A DNA stretch of 54,935 bases, from NCBI GenBank assembly GCA_002344625.1, contig DDUE01000048.1, forward strand, positions 1 through 54,935, read 5' to 3'. The notes below the pieces were generated by a model. The model was given only the letters and a program-made list of their open reading frames with translations, was not told the origin of the DNA and ran no database searches. Every line of letters starts with the position of its first letter. Position 1 is the first letter of the stretch. Shown here piece after piece: positions 32,601 to 40,502 of the stretch. The DNA is from Rhodocyclaceae bacterium UBA2346. Its GTDB lineage: Bacteria > Pseudomonadota > Gammaproteobacteria > Burkholderiales > Rhodocyclaceae. Made by a program: the position numbers and the translations under genes.

Positions 32601-33859
32601 AGTTCGGGTTCGATCACGAGCTTGCGGCCTTCGGCGGTGGCGCGCTTGGCCGGGCCGGTGATGACGTCGCGGAAGCGCGTGGCCGGCATCGGCTTGAGGT
32701 CGTCGAACACCACGCTCTGCAGGTCGCGCAGTTCCGCCGCCGTCTGCAGCGGCTCATAGCGGTCCGAGCGGATGGTGAAGACCACGATCGGCGGGGAATC
32801 CACGAGGCCGCCGCGCAGCAGGTCGCCGATCAGACGCAGAAAGTCCCTGGCTTCATCGCTGGCATCGGCGTTGAACAATTCTTCGGCCTGATCCACCGGC
32901 AGGATCACGGTGGGTGGCGATGCCCCATCGGGCAGCCCGACGATGCGGCCGCGCGCCTGCGCGCCCAGTTGCCGCAGTACGTCCGCCAGGCCGTCGGCGC
33001 CTTGCAGGCGCGACTTGATGTCGGCAAGCGTGATCGCCGGCAGCTTCAGTGCGCACCAGGCAGCATGCAGTGCGTGTGCAAGCCCGCGTTCGCCGAACAG
33101 CGGCGCGCGCTCCGGCCGCAGCGGGGCAAGCGGCAGAAAATGGCGGTCGTCGCGCGCCAGCCTGGGCAGCAGGCCGGCGCGCAGGAAGGAGGATTTGCCG
33201 GCGCCGGAGGCGCCGAGGATGACGAACAGCCGCTTGTCCACCCCGCCGCGCATGCCGCGCAAGGCATCGAGGGCGCGCAGGATTTCGACATCGCGGCCGA
33301 AGAACATCGCGGCATCCGCAGCATCCAGCGGTTCTAGGCCGCGGTATGGCGCGCGCTGCGGATCGTTCGCAGGCGGCCAGGCAAAATAGTCCGCCGCCAG
33401 CCCTGCCTTGAGCAGGCCATCGTGCAGCCGGTTCAGACCATCGGCGAGGAATTCGATTCCTTCCGCCTTCTCGCGATGGGTGAAGCCGATTCTCTCGGTG
33501 GCTCCCTTGCCGACCAGGCGGCACAACTGCCATTCGGCAGTCATTTCGACGGGCAACCTGTCAAGCTCCACGTCCTTCAGCACCACGCCGAAGATCAGCT
33601 TGTGCAGGCTCTTGGCAAGCAGGAACTCGGCAAGACACCACTTCGACCTGGCCCAGTCCGGCGTGACGACGAACACGACCGCCTCGCAGCGATCCGCCGC
33701 CCTGCGCAATGCCTCCTGCCACCGCTCGCCTGCCGCAAGCCCGCGCTTCGGGTCGATGTCCAGAAAAACGTCGTCCCAGCCCTTGTCTGCAAGCCATTGC
33801 CTGAGGGCAAGGGCTTCGCGTTCGTCATGGCTGGAGTGGCTGAGGAAGATGCGTGACAT
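29693..33859 (-). CDS. TIR - nSTAND ATPase - coiled coil - TM - WD40 repeat protein
   Basis: 1388-residue multidomain protein. TIR domain (about 1-130): begins [12 protein letters not shown], with the putative NADase Glu78 in SKWCLAEF. nSTAND ATPase (about 170-570): entry motif [19 protein letters not shown], Walker A GASGAGKS (216-223), Walker [11 protein letters not shown] (Asp323, Glu326, Glu327), and a winged-helix-like end [13 protein letters not shown] highly charged coiled coil (about 630-730) contains five 14-residue repeats. One hydrophobic helix follows (about 734-757). Then come about eleven WD40-like units (about 835-1320; e.g. [18 protein letters not shown]) and a Cys-containing tail [18 protein letters not shown] proteins are signal-activated ATPase switches; the likely model is WD40 sensing, oligomerisation and TIR activation. 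It lies 4 nt after the TPR gene. The WD40 block has lower GC than both flanks. Target and ligand are unknown. Confidence 0.93.
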   Translation of the reverse strand: MSRIFLSHSSHDEREALALRQWLADKGWDDVFLDIDPKRGLAAGERWQEALRRAADRCEAVVFVVTPDWARSKWCLAEFLLAKSLHKLIFGVVLKDVELDRLPVEMTAEWQLCRLVGKGATERIGFTHREKAEGIEFLADGLNRLHDGLLKAGLAADYFAWPPANDPQRAPYRGLEPLDAADAAMFFGRDVEILRALDALRGMRGGVDKRLFVILGASGAGKSSFLRAGLLPRLARDDRHFLPLAPLRPERAPLFGERGLAHALHAAWCALKLPAITLADIKSRLQGADGLADVLRQLGAQARGRIVGLPDGASPPTVILPVDQAEELFNADASDEARDFLRLIGDLLRGGLVDSPPIVVFTIRSDRYEPLQTAAELRDLQSVVFDDLKPMPATRFRDVITGPAKRATAEGRKLVIEPELVEELVAECNRGGDTLPLLGLTLARLHRDYGSDGGLRLDEYRRMGGFAEIIRTEAESVLSGDEPTRERQLKLLHDAFIPWLATINPGNDQPMRRVAKLASLPRKAHELVRALAEKRLLLTDRREGETVVEVAHEALLRQWSVLAEWLVTERENLKDAAVLERDMRAWEKIGRKDAWLMEGERLGIAEKLAARPAFRESLAACSGFLQASRLRENAKREEEARRRQAELEAAQRLVHEQKARAAAEEQARQEAETRATAEKQARQEAETRAVAEERVRQEAETRAEAEKQARHEAERRAAAEEQARHEAEAGRRKFFRALMAVGLVAVVAVGAFGRAYLSEQRALASELHTKELARRANAQRLAAHAEAMLSGARSGGDERAMLQVLAAAKLAPGHVYEALLNVLKQRWHLRRLIPVGHQINAVAFTAEGHQIISGGENGVRLWSAQTGQPMARLERGDLSVLSLAASEDGRWIASGGEDGLCLWDAETLLVEMEWPNDDEEPVRSIAISKDGRRVVWGLNGRVNLWDVRTGVEYLLFDQEHDQSVGGGVLSVAVNAGGNRVVLGHENGMVYIWNAENNQWVETDSTHFSALSVAISPDGRLIVSGGSDDHELSLWDGESGKLRNQVDQMTWVRSVAFNSDGSQIVSGGQDGTVRLWSVSVTRPDSIYDAGSKVVWESEIIHRLDTPLAEHSGPVRSVAFSPDGRWIISGGDDGVVRVWDAKTRKALSVLPDGYEDKTLLLTPDSRWSVSGHDDGMVRVWESSTAQELIVLSHREKELDAKAVRSVAVSADGHQIVLGSGDGTVRLWDVRTRQMLGELPEKHDGAVVGVAFSPDGRLILSSGRADGMIRFSDAATLHLVGEMIVENIGFLWGVQFSEDGRRIVTSGSGIADSIWIGPAAFADELCSKLTRNMSRKEWQQWISAEEDYICQCPGLPISPDDAEAKTPPELCPGSPAEPMFRHFSRRDETKE
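31670..31879 (-). repeat. Five tandem 42-bp units encoding a coiled coil
   Basis: Residues 661-730 of the TIR-nSTAND protein are five imperfect copies of a 14-residue unit of the type [14 protein letters not shown]. Exactly 42 bp per copy keeps the frame, and 14 residues is two heptads, so each copy adds four helical turns of coiled coil. Such an array can gain or lose units by slippage. Confidence 0.9.
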
Positions 33860-33863
33860 GGTA

Positions 33864-35846
33864 TTACCCCAGCGTCCGCGTATCGATCCAGTCCACCTGG
33901 CCGGTCCGCCGCTTCACCTCTTCATACATGTGCGCCGCACCGCCCGGGCCGTCACCGCCGCCGCCGTTCCACAGGCAGATGAAGCGCACCTTGTCCACGC
34001 CGAAGGCCAGCGCCGAATAGAGCAGCCACAGGTTGCAGCGTTCGAACGGGTCGACACCTTCGGGCAGGGGGCCGAGTTCGACCGGCATGATGCGCGGGAC
34101 GATGGCCGCCCCCGCCTTGAGCGCAAGGTAGCGCTGTTTCCATGCGGCGCCATCGGCCGATGGCAGCATGGAACGCTGGATGAACTGCGGCTCGTCGAAC
34201 GGCAGCAGGATCTGGCAGCGCACGCCGCGCTGGCGGCAGGTTTCGAGAAACAGCAGGTCGCCCCCGGCGGCGGCCTGGGCCAGGGCCAGATCACCGGGGC
34301 CGGCGTGGTGCCGGTCGAGCGCGGCGGCGATCTCCCGCGCGGCAGCGCCTTCCTTGTCCTGCGGGAAGCGCGGGCTGAGGCGGCCAGGCGCATCGATCAT
34401 GTGGCCGCTGAACAGGAAGACCCGATCAGGCTGCGGGTCGTGAGGGCGCGAAAGCTTGGCAAGCGCCCGTTCGAAGGCCGCAATGCCGACCTCGACACAT
34501 TCCGGGCGGTAGCCGAGATGCTGCAGCAGTTTCAGTTGCGCCAGGCAGGCGTTGAGCGCGAACCAGTCGTCCTTGCTGCGGGCGATGCACTCCTTGTAGG
34601 CCGAGGCCACCGATGCCGGCGTGCCGACGAGCACTTCGAGGTCGGCCAGCGTCGCTTTCGCCCAGAAGAGCCCTTCCTCGTTCTGCTCGCACTCGGCGGC
34701 GAAGCGTACCGCGCCGGGCATGAATCCGATCTCGCGCCGGTAGCGCCCGTCGCCCACGAGATTTTCGTGCAACAGCATCAGCGCCAGCGCATTGATCCCG
34801 GAATAGTAGTGCTTCGGATCGCTGCGGTAGGCTTGCCAGTAGCGCTCCACCGCGGCCCGCAGCAGGGCATCCTCGTAGGCGGCCTCGTGGCGCATGTTCT
34901 GCTGCGCCGCCCCGGCCTGCCGCCAGGAGCCGACCCAGGCATCCTTGTCGACCCGGCCCGACTGCGACAGCAGTTCGACGTCGCGGGGGTGCTGCTCCAG
35001 CGCTTTGCGATAGTGCTGGCGGGCACGTTCGAGCGAATGCCCGGGTGCACCAGCCAATGCCAGGCGCTGCAGGCAGATGCCTTTCTCGCGCAAGCCGACG
35101 AGATTCGCCGGATCGATTTCGAGCGCGCGCTCCAATTGTTCGAGGGCGAAGTCGAAATGCTCCGCCTTGCGCAAGGCCCGGCCGGCGCAAAGCCACGCTT
35201 CCGCCCGCAGTGCAGCGACGGGCGCCTCGTCGGCAAGCACCAGGATATCCCCCGCCCTCCTGGCCTTGCCGGCCAGCTCGATGCGGTTCAGCCATGCATC
35301 CTGCTTCTCCCAGAATTCCTCAATGGCGCCGATGCGCAGCGACTTCCAGTCGGGCTCCTTCAGGTTCGGCAGAAGCTGGTAGACCGGGCTGATCTTTCGC
35401 CCCGCCCACGACTTCATGGCTTCCCTGGCCATCGTCGTCAATGCCTGCCGGTCCGCCTCCAAGGTATCCGGGTGCGGCACGCCGGCATCGAGGCGATAAC
35501 GCAGCTTGCGTTCGGTATACACGTCGAACGCCGTGGAAACCCGTCCGCCGCAGACCAGGATCACCCCACGGGCGCGCAAGGCATGGCGCACGCCCAGTTC
35601 ATACCAGACGTTGGGGTTGTCCAGCGTGAGATCGGCCACCACCAGATCGGCCAGCAGAAGCTCCTGGAACATGTCGACGCGGATGTCGCCCGGGCGCTGT
35701 TCCTCGTCTGCCCGGAACGCCTCCAGCCCGGCGGCCTCCAGCGCCGGCCGCACATATTCGCCATAGATGCGGTCGAAATCGATGAGCTGCCCATCCGCGC
35801 CGGGCTTGCGGCCGAAAGGCATGGCAACGAAAGCATGTAATTTCAT
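33864..35846 (-). CDS. Deoxyribosyltransferase/TIR-like + TPR (DUF4071-type) + SLOG-like protein
   Basis: 660-residue soluble protein, first gene of the operon, with GAGG 6 nt before the ATG. The N-terminal domain (about 1-130) begins [11 protein letters not shown] and has the hallmark [20 protein letters not shown]; the Glu83 of YELG is the position of the catalytic glutamate in nucleoside 2-deoxyribosyltransferases, which are related to TIR-type nucleotide-cleaving domains. A helical TPR region follows (about 150-470), with [13 protein letters not shown] typical of DUF4071/TRAFs-binding-type repeats as in animal ASK kinases. The C-terminal domain (about 475-620: [48 protein letters not shown]) looks like a Rossmannoid SLOG-type nucleotide sensor. 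Related fusions occur in predicted bacterial conflict systems. Domain names come from remembered motifs; the fold calls need a profile search. Confidence 0.85.
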   Translation of the reverse strand: MKLHAFVAMPFGRKPGADGQLIDFDRIYGEYVRPALEAAGLEAFRADEEQRPGDIRVDMFQELLLADLVVADLTLDNPNVWYELGVRHALRARGVILVCGGRVSTAFDVYTERKLRYRLDAGVPHPDTLEADRQALTTMAREAMKSWAGRKISPVYQLLPNLKEPDWKSLRIGAIEEFWEKQDAWLNRIELAGKARRAGDILVLADEAPVAALRAEAWLCAGRALRKAEHFDFALEQLERALEIDPANLVGLREKGICLQRLALAGAPGHSLERARQHYRKALEQHPRDVELLSQSGRVDKDAWVGSWRQAGAAQQNMRHEAAYEDALLRAAVERYWQAYRSDPKHYYSGINALALMLLHENLVGDGRYRREIGFMPGAVRFAAECEQNEEGLFWAKATLADLEVLVGTPASVASAYKECIARSKDDWFALNACLAQLKLLQHLGYRPECVEVGIAAFERALAKLSRPHDPQPDRVFLFSGHMIDAPGRLSPRFPQDKEGAAAREIAAALDRHHAGPGDLALAQAAAGGDLLFLETCRQRGVRCQILLPFDEPQFIQRSMLPSADGAAWKQRYLALKAGAAIVPRIMPVELGPLPEGVDPFERCNLWLLYSALAFGVDKVRFICLWNGGGGDGPGGAAHMYEEVKRRTGQVDWIDTRTLG

Positions 35847-35914
35847 CGGATGCCTCGAATCTGTCCGACACAGAATCTATCCCATCAGGATATCAAGCGA
35901 CCAAGATATCGACC

Positions 35915-36277
35915 TCAGAAGGCACTCCGCAAATGCGGGGTGCTCAAGATCGAATCCTGTTCAGTGCGGTCGACCATGTCCCGAATCTGCCCCACGACCT
36001 GCTCTGTCAACAGATGCTCTGCATCGATCTCCAGGCGCGGTAAATTCGTCGGCAAACCGACGCCCGAACTGCCCTGCTTCAAGGTATACGAAAGAAATAT
36101 GGTTTCCAATGGTCGATCCCTCCCCTGCCCTTGCGGATGCGCTCCATTGCAGATGTTCCCGCGACACGGAGTCTTCAATATAAACGTCACTTGTCCCAGC
36201 ATAGATGCGACATTTCGATCGCGCCACAACCCATGCAATGACAACGAGACAGATTGGCCTATCTCATTGTCCTGCAT
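35915..36277 (-). CDS. Possible small protein upstream of the conflict operon (doubtful)
   Basis: A 120-codon frame from MQDNEIGQSVSLSLHGL to TPHLRSAF, on the operon strand and 68 nt before its first gene. A GTG at 36316 would extend it by 13 residues. No ribosome site precedes either start and I recognise no domain. In its favour, the second half (IDAEHLLTEQVVGQIRDMVD) looks protein-like and the position is right for a leading operon gene. It may equally be chance or decayed coding sequence. Confidence 0.25.
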   Translation of the reverse strand: MQDNEIGQSVSLSLHGLWRDRNVASMLGQVTFILKTPCRGNICNGAHPQGQGRDRPLETIFLSYTLKQGSSGVGLPTNLPRLEIDAEHLLTEQVVGQIRDMVDRTEQDSILSTPHLRSAF

Positions 36278-36465
36278 CGCAGCACGACGCAGGAATAGCG
36301 CAGCGATGAGCTTCACCGCCTACACGCCGACGGAGATGGAACACGCGGTCAAGACGCTGGCGGAGTTGTTGCGGAGCGTGTCCAAAGCGTTTCCCAATAC
36401 TCGAAAGACATTCTCGAAAAACTGGAGCGGGGGTGGACTTAGATACCCAGAGGAGTCAAGCCCAG

Positions 36466-36555
36466 AAAACCTTGCAGATGCCTGGCACCACACACCTCCC
36501 GCTCGGTATAGCGTCGACCTACGCGCCGGATGACGGCGATACGCTTGATATTGTC
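36466..36555 (-). pseudogene. Remnant of a second patatin gene 3' end
   Basis: Thirty codons on the minus strand (DNIKRIAVIRRVGRRYTERE, then VCGARHLQGF) match the C-terminus of the intact patatin-like protein (DSIEHIAAIQRVGRRYAERN, then VSGVEHLRGF) at 19 of 30 residues by eye. At DNA level 36474-36551 aligns with 28531-28608 without gaps, with roughly three quarters of bases identical. No patatin catalytic region is nearby. The rest of the copy is gone. Confidence 0.8.
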
Positions 36556-36669
36556 ATACAGAAGAACCAGCATAGGCAATACAAGCGCACGCCCCAAACC
36601 GCTCGCAGGGCGGACAGGATCAGGTACGCTGAGCGGTGGCATTCGACCACCACCTACCGGGAGACGAAC

Positions 36670-37059
36670 ATGGCCGGCTGGCGCACCCACCCGAAGAACA
36701 CGCCCTACGCCGACGCTGCGATCCGCGCGCGACTGGCCGAACAGCTACCGCACTGGTCTCTCGAGGATGGCTGGATTCGTCGCAAGTACAAGACCAGCGG
36801 CTGGAAAGGCACGCTGATGGTGATCAACACCATCGGCCACCTGGCCGAAGCGGCATTTCACCACCCCGACATCGCCGCCTCTTACGCGTTCGTGATCGTC
36901 AAGCTAATGAACCACGAGGCGAAGGGGGTCACCGACAAGGATTTCGAATTGGCCCTCAAGATCGAAGAAGTGATCATGTGGCAACCCGGCCCGGACCAAG
37001 ACAGCGCCCTGACCGGCACGCCTGACGATCCACGCTTCAAATACATCGAGTACGACTGA
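36670..37059 (+). CDS. 4a-hydroxytetrahydrobiopterin (pterin-4a-carbinolamine) dehydratase
   Basis: 129-residue PCD/DCoH-family protein that dehydrates 4a-hydroxytetrahydropterin, recycling the cofactor of aromatic amino acid hydroxylases or serving other pterin metabolism. The family pattern is intact: FHHPDIAASYAFVIVKL with the active-site His pair, and NHEAKGVTDKDFELALKIEE. The start MAGWRTHPKNTPYADAA follows a 'gagacgaac' weak ribosome site; upstream in-frame codons run into the patatin remnant and are rejected. No phenylalanine hydroxylase gene is nearby. It is the first core gene beyond the island. Confidence 0.93.
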   Translation: MAGWRTHPKNTPYADAAIRARLAEQLPHWSLEDGWIRRKYKTSGWKGTLMVINTIGHLAEAAFHHPDIAASYAFVIVKLMNHEAKGVTDKDFELALKIEEVIMWQPGPDQDSALTGTPDDPRFKYIEYD

Positions 37060-37150
37060 CGTCCACGCGGCACCGCGCATCGTCCGAACCTGCCCCCGCG
37101 TCCGGACAAGCACCCGATTCATCCGGCCGGGACCGCGCTGGCACAAGCGT

Positions 37151-37951
37151 TCAAACACCCTTGAATACGGGCTTGCGCTTCTCCAGAAAGGCATTCACTC
37201 CTTCGACGAAATCCGCGCCCGCGCCACAGCGCGCAAAGGCCTCGGCCTCGCTCTGCAGCTGCGACTCGAGTTGGCCATCGAGGGCGCTGGCGAGCAGGTG
37301 CTTGATCTCGGCGTAAGCGTGGCGCGGACCCTGCTTGAGCCGCCGTACCAGCGCGTCGGTCTCGGCGTCGAGCACCTCGGCCGCCACCGACCGGGTCACC
37401 AGACCCAGGCGCACCGCCTCGGCGGCATCGAAACGATCGCCCAGCAACAGCAGCTCGATGGCCTTGCGGCGCCCGACCACCCTGGGCAGCAGGTAGGACA
37501 TCCCGCCATCGGCCGGCAAGCCGATCGCCGAATAGGCGGTGGTGAACTTGGCCGAATCGGCGCACACGGCCAGGTCGCAGCCCAGCATCAGCGACAGCCC
37601 GAACCCGGCGCAGGCCCCCCTCACCTTGGCGACGACGGGCTGGTCGAGCCCCTGCAGAATCTCGACTGTCGGATTGATCAGGCGCTCTATCATCGCCCGG
37701 AACTCGACCAGCCGCGCTTGCGGCGACAGATGGAAATGGCGGGCGAAATCCTTCAGATCTCCGCCCGCCATGAAATGGTCGCCGGCTCCGGTGATCAGCA
37801 CCACCGCCACATCCTCGCGATCACGCAGCTTGCGCGCGCAGGTATTGAGGTCTTCCATCATCTCGACCGACAGCGCGTTGAGCGCGTCGGGCCGATTGAG
37901 GGTGATGGTCGCGACGCCATCGAGGACGTCCAGCAATGCGGTATTGGCCAT
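37151..37951 (-). CDS. Enoyl-CoA hydratase/isomerase, PaaG-like
   Basis: 266-residue crotonase-fold protein. The CoA/oxyanion loop is GAGDHFMAGGDLKDFA and the second is GACAGFGLSLML. The two catalytic glutamates of classical hydratases are replaced (Ser in GLSLML, Tyr in AYSAIG). The Asp in GLPADGGMSYLLPR sits where PaaG-type isomerases keep their catalytic Asp, and the end ADFVEGVNAFLEKRKPVFKG also resembles PaaG. So double-bond isomerisation is more likely than hydration. The start MANTALLDVLDGVATITL is chosen on family length. It lies downstream of, and on the same strand as, the beta-oxidation cluster, 126 nt away. Confidence 0.9.
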   Translation of the reverse strand: MANTALLDVLDGVATITLNRPDALNALSVEMMEDLNTCARKLRDREDVAVVLITGAGDHFMAGGDLKDFARHFHLSPQARLVEFRAMIERLINPTVEILQGLDQPVVAKVRGACAGFGLSLMLGCDLAVCADSAKFTTAYSAIGLPADGGMSYLLPRVVGRRKAIELLLLGDRFDAAEAVRLGLVTRSVAAEVLDAETDALVRRLKQGPRHAYAEIKHLLASALDGQLESQLQSEAEAFARCGAGADFVEGVNAFLEKRKPVFKGV

Positions 37952-38077
37952 GAAGTGAAAACTCCGGTTAGGAACTTCGGAACGCGCCCGCCCGGCGCGA
38001 AATGCCGAGCCCGGGATTCTGTGTCGCCGCGCGCGCCGTGGCAAGCCCTCGGCCTTTCCGTGCTCGGCCCGATGCAG

Positions 38078-38485
38078 TCAGTCGTTCGGAATCGGGCGCT
38101 TGCGCCCCTTGTCATCGACCGCGACATAGGTGAGCGTGGCCTCCGTCACCTTGACCACGACCGGGTTCTCCGGATCGCGTTCGGCATAGACCTCGACATC
38201 GACCGTGACCGATGTGCGGCCGGCAGAGCGCACCTCGGCGTAAAAGCTCACCAGGTCGCCGACCGAAACCGGCTGCTTGAACAGGAACGCATTGACCGCG
38301 ATGGTCGCGACCCGGCACTTGGCGCGGCGACGCGCCGGAATCGCGCCCGCGATATCGACCATCGCCATGATCCAGCCTCCGAAGACATCACCCGAAGGGT
38401 TCAGGTCGGCGGGCATCGTCATCACCCTCAGGGCGGGCTGCTTGTGCTCCGGCAAGCTAGCCGAGCCTTGAACCGATTCGGTCAT
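38078..38485 (-). CDS. Acyl-CoA thioesterase, YciA-type hot-dog
   Basis: 135-residue hot-dog thioesterase expected to hydrolyse acyl-CoAs. The YciA pattern is clear: NPSGDVFGGWIMAMVDIAGA with the catalytic Asp, then ATIAVNAFLFKQPVSVGDLV. The ATG has GGAGG 8 nt upstream. Its first 29 nt overlap the end of the multifunctional beta-oxidation gene, so the two are co-transcribed and probably coupled. Confidence 0.93.
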   Translation of the reverse strand: MTESVQGSASLPEHKQPALRVMTMPADLNPSGDVFGGWIMAMVDIAGAIPARRRAKCRVATIAVNAFLFKQPVSVGDLVSFYAEVRSAGRTSVTVDVEVYAERDPENPVVVKVTEATLTYVAVDDKGRKRPIPND

Positions 38486-40502
38486 CTGCTGTTCCTCCAT
38501 GAATCGTCGCCTCCATCTTCTGGCCGCTACCCGCCAGCCCGTTTTCATCATACCTGCCGGTGGATGCGCCGGCATGCGCGTGCAGCGGACCACCCGAAAA
38601 AGGCGCGTAGCCGGTGCCGAAAATGATGCCCGCATCGGCCAGATCGGCATCCGCAACCACACCGGCGGCGACCAGGCGTTGCGCCGCGGCGACCAGCGGC
38701 GCGACGATCCGGGCGGCGAGGCCGTCCACCTCCACCGCGGCACCGCTCGCCTGCGCGCGCACCGGCTTGCCTTTCTCCCAGCGGTAAAAACCCTGCCCAG
38801 TTTTCTTGCCCAGTTGCCCCGCCTCGAAACGACTCATCAACGCGCGCGGCACTTCGGCCTGCGCTTCGCCCCCCAGGGCCGCGCCGGCGGCCACCGCGAT
38901 GTCGAGCCCGACGGTGTCCACGAGCTCGATCGGCCCCATCGGCATGCCGAACGCGAGCAGCGCTGCATCGACGGTCTCGGGCGGCACGCCTTCATCGACG
39001 CAACGCAATGCCTCCAGCATGTAGGGGGCGAGCACCGCGTTGACCAGGAAACCCGGCGAAGACTTCACCGGCAGGGCCAGTTTGTCGAGGCCACGCACGA
39101 ACGCGGCGGCATGCTGCAGCGCGGTGGCGTCCGATGCTTCGCCGGCCACGACTTCGACCAGCGGCATCTGCGCCACCGGGTTGAAGAAGTGGATGCCGAC
39201 CAGGCGCGCGGGACCCGCAAGCACGCTCGCGATCTCCTCGATGCGCAGGCTCGACGTGTTGGTGGCGAGCAACGCGTCGGGCCGGGCCCGGGCCTCGAGC
39301 CCGGCGAACAGCGCCCGCTTGGCCTCGAGGCTTTCGGATATGGCCTCGATGATCACATCGGCGCGCGCCACGCCCGAGCCGTCCGGGTCGGCAATCAGGC
39401 GATCGAGGGCGAAGCGCTGCGCGCGCGCGTCGCCCCGATGCCTGCGCTCGAACAGCCCGGCGGCACGCGCCACCGCCGGCGCGATCCGGTCCACACCCTG
39501 GTCCTGCAGAGTCACGGTCAAGCCGCGCAGCGCGCACAGGGCGGCGATATCGCCGCCCATGACGCCCGCACCCACCACATGCACATGCCGCGGCGAAAAC
39601 GCCACGCCCTTGCCGAAGCCCTTGAGACGATCCTGCAGCAGAAACACCCGTATGAGGTTCCGCGCCGTCGCCGACCCAAGGATCGACTCCAGCGCGGCGG
39701 GATGATCCGCCGGCACGGCCAGCGCATTGCCACCGAATCCGGCCCAGACATCGACGATGGCCCAGGGGGCGGGATAGTGCGCCCGGCGCACCCGGGAGGC
39801 GAGCTGGTGGCGCGCTCTGTGCGCCACCAGCGGCTTGAGCGGACCGTTCAGGATGCGCGCCCCCCACCCCGAACGGTGCGGTGCCCGACCCGACAGCACC
39901 AGCATGTTCGCGGCATTCTCCATCACCCTCGCCGGCAGACATTCGTCGGCCAGGCCGAGCTTCTTCGCCTTGCGCGCATCGACCCCGCGCCCGCTCAGCA
40001 TCAGGTCGAGCGCCGCGCCCGGCCCGATCAGGGCGGGCAGGCGCTGCATGCCGCCCCAGGCGGGCATGATGCCCAACATGACCTCCGGCAGGGCCAGGCG
40101 GGTGGCGGGTTCATCGACCACGATGCGGTACCGGCAGGCCAGCACCAGTTCGAGCCCCCCGCCCATGCAGTGTCCGCGAATCAGCGCGAGAGTCGGAAAC
40201 GGGAGGCGCGCGAGCCAGTTGAACAGCGACCAGCCACGCTCGACGAGATCGCGCGCCTCCGCAGCCGAGCGGATGCGTGTGAACTCGTCGATATCCGCGC
40301 CGGCGATGAAGCCGGCCGGCTTGGCCGAGGCGATCACGAGCCCGCGCGGCGGCGCCTGCTCGAGCGCGGCGAGTGCGGCGGCAAGCTCGCCGAGCACCTC
40401 GCGCGACAAGGTATTGGTACTGGCCCCGGCCTTGTCGAGCTGCAGCCACACGACGCCATCGGGGCGGCGCACGAGAATCAGATGCCTGTAGTCGGCGTTC
40501 AT
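38457..40502 (-). CDS. fadJ: 3-hydroxyacyl-CoA dehydrogenase/enoyl-CoA hydratase (FadJ/FadB-type)
   Basis: 681-residue multifunctional beta-oxidation enzyme. The N-terminal crotonase domain (about 1-200) has FIAGADIDEF and GHCMGGGLELVLACRYR, with both catalytic Glu (also LPEVMLGI) present. A linker leads to the NAD-binding 3-hydroxyacyl-CoA dehydrogenase domain (VHVVGAGVMGGDIAAL, about residue 310; ATNTSSLRIEEIA; the catalytic His in GIHFFNPVAQMPLVEVV) and the C-terminal dimerisation domains (GQLGKKTGQGFYRW). The start MNADYRHLILV overlaps the thiolase stop in ATGA. It is somewhat shorter than E. coli FadB (729). Confidence 0.94.
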   Translation of the reverse strand: MNADYRHLILVRRPDGVVWLQLDKAGASTNTLSREVLGELAAALAALEQAPPRGLVIASAKPAGFIAGADIDEFTRIRSAAEARDLVERGWSLFNWLARLPFPTLALIRGHCMGGGLELVLACRYRIVVDEPATRLALPEVMLGIMPAWGGMQRLPALIGPGAALDLMLSGRGVDARKAKKLGLADECLPARVMENAANMLVLSGRAPHRSGWGARILNGPLKPLVAHRARHQLASRVRRAHYPAPWAIVDVWAGFGGNALAVPADHPAALESILGSATARNLIRVFLLQDRLKGFGKGVAFSPRHVHVVGAGVMGGDIAALCALRGLTVTLQDQGVDRIAPAVARAAGLFERRHRGDARAQRFALDRLIADPDGSGVARADVIIEAISESLEAKRALFAGLEARARPDALLATNTSSLRIEEIASVLAGPARLVGIHFFNPVAQMPLVEVVAGEASDATALQHAAAFVRGLDKLALPVKSSPGFLVNAVLAPYMLEALRCVDEGVPPETVDAALLAFGMPMGPIELVDTVGLDIAVAAGAALGGEAQAEVPRALMSRFEAGQLGKKTGQGFYRWEKGKPVRAQASGAAVEVDGLAARIVAPLVAAAQRLVAAGVVADADLADAGIIFGTGYAPFSGGPLHAHAGASTGRYDENGLAGSGQKMEATIHGGTADDRIGSRLG

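Larger units (their letters stand above)
35847..36669. other. 823-bp stretch upstream of the three-gene operon
   Basis: No convincing intact gene. It must hold the operon promoter (minus strand) and the promoter of the plus-strand pterin dehydratase gene. It contains a possible short minus-strand frame (35915-36277), a plus-strand frame from the ATG at 36306 (MSFTAYTPTEMEHAVKTLAE onwards, about 50 residues before it enters unrelated sequence), and a remnant of the patatin 3' end (36466-36555). GC is lower than in core genes. The picture is of a scar left by past gene loss or replacement. Confidence 0.6.

Noticed and set aside
28514..35846. Classification of the operon as CBASS because of the patatin
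   Set aside because: No CD-NTase, E1/E2 or HORMA gene is present in or near the operon; the switch protein is a STAND ATPase.
35850..36533. 227-codon plus-strand frame upstream of the pterin dehydratase gene
   Set aside because: It runs through the promoter region and the patatin remnant on the other strand, has a Cys/Arg/Ser-rich composition and no recognisable domain. Only the part after the ATG at 36306 looks even vaguely protein-like.
28101..36669. The island as a prophage or integrative element
   Set aside because: No integrase, phage structural gene, tRNA or direct-repeat att site was seen; only an IS tail and a patatin remnant.
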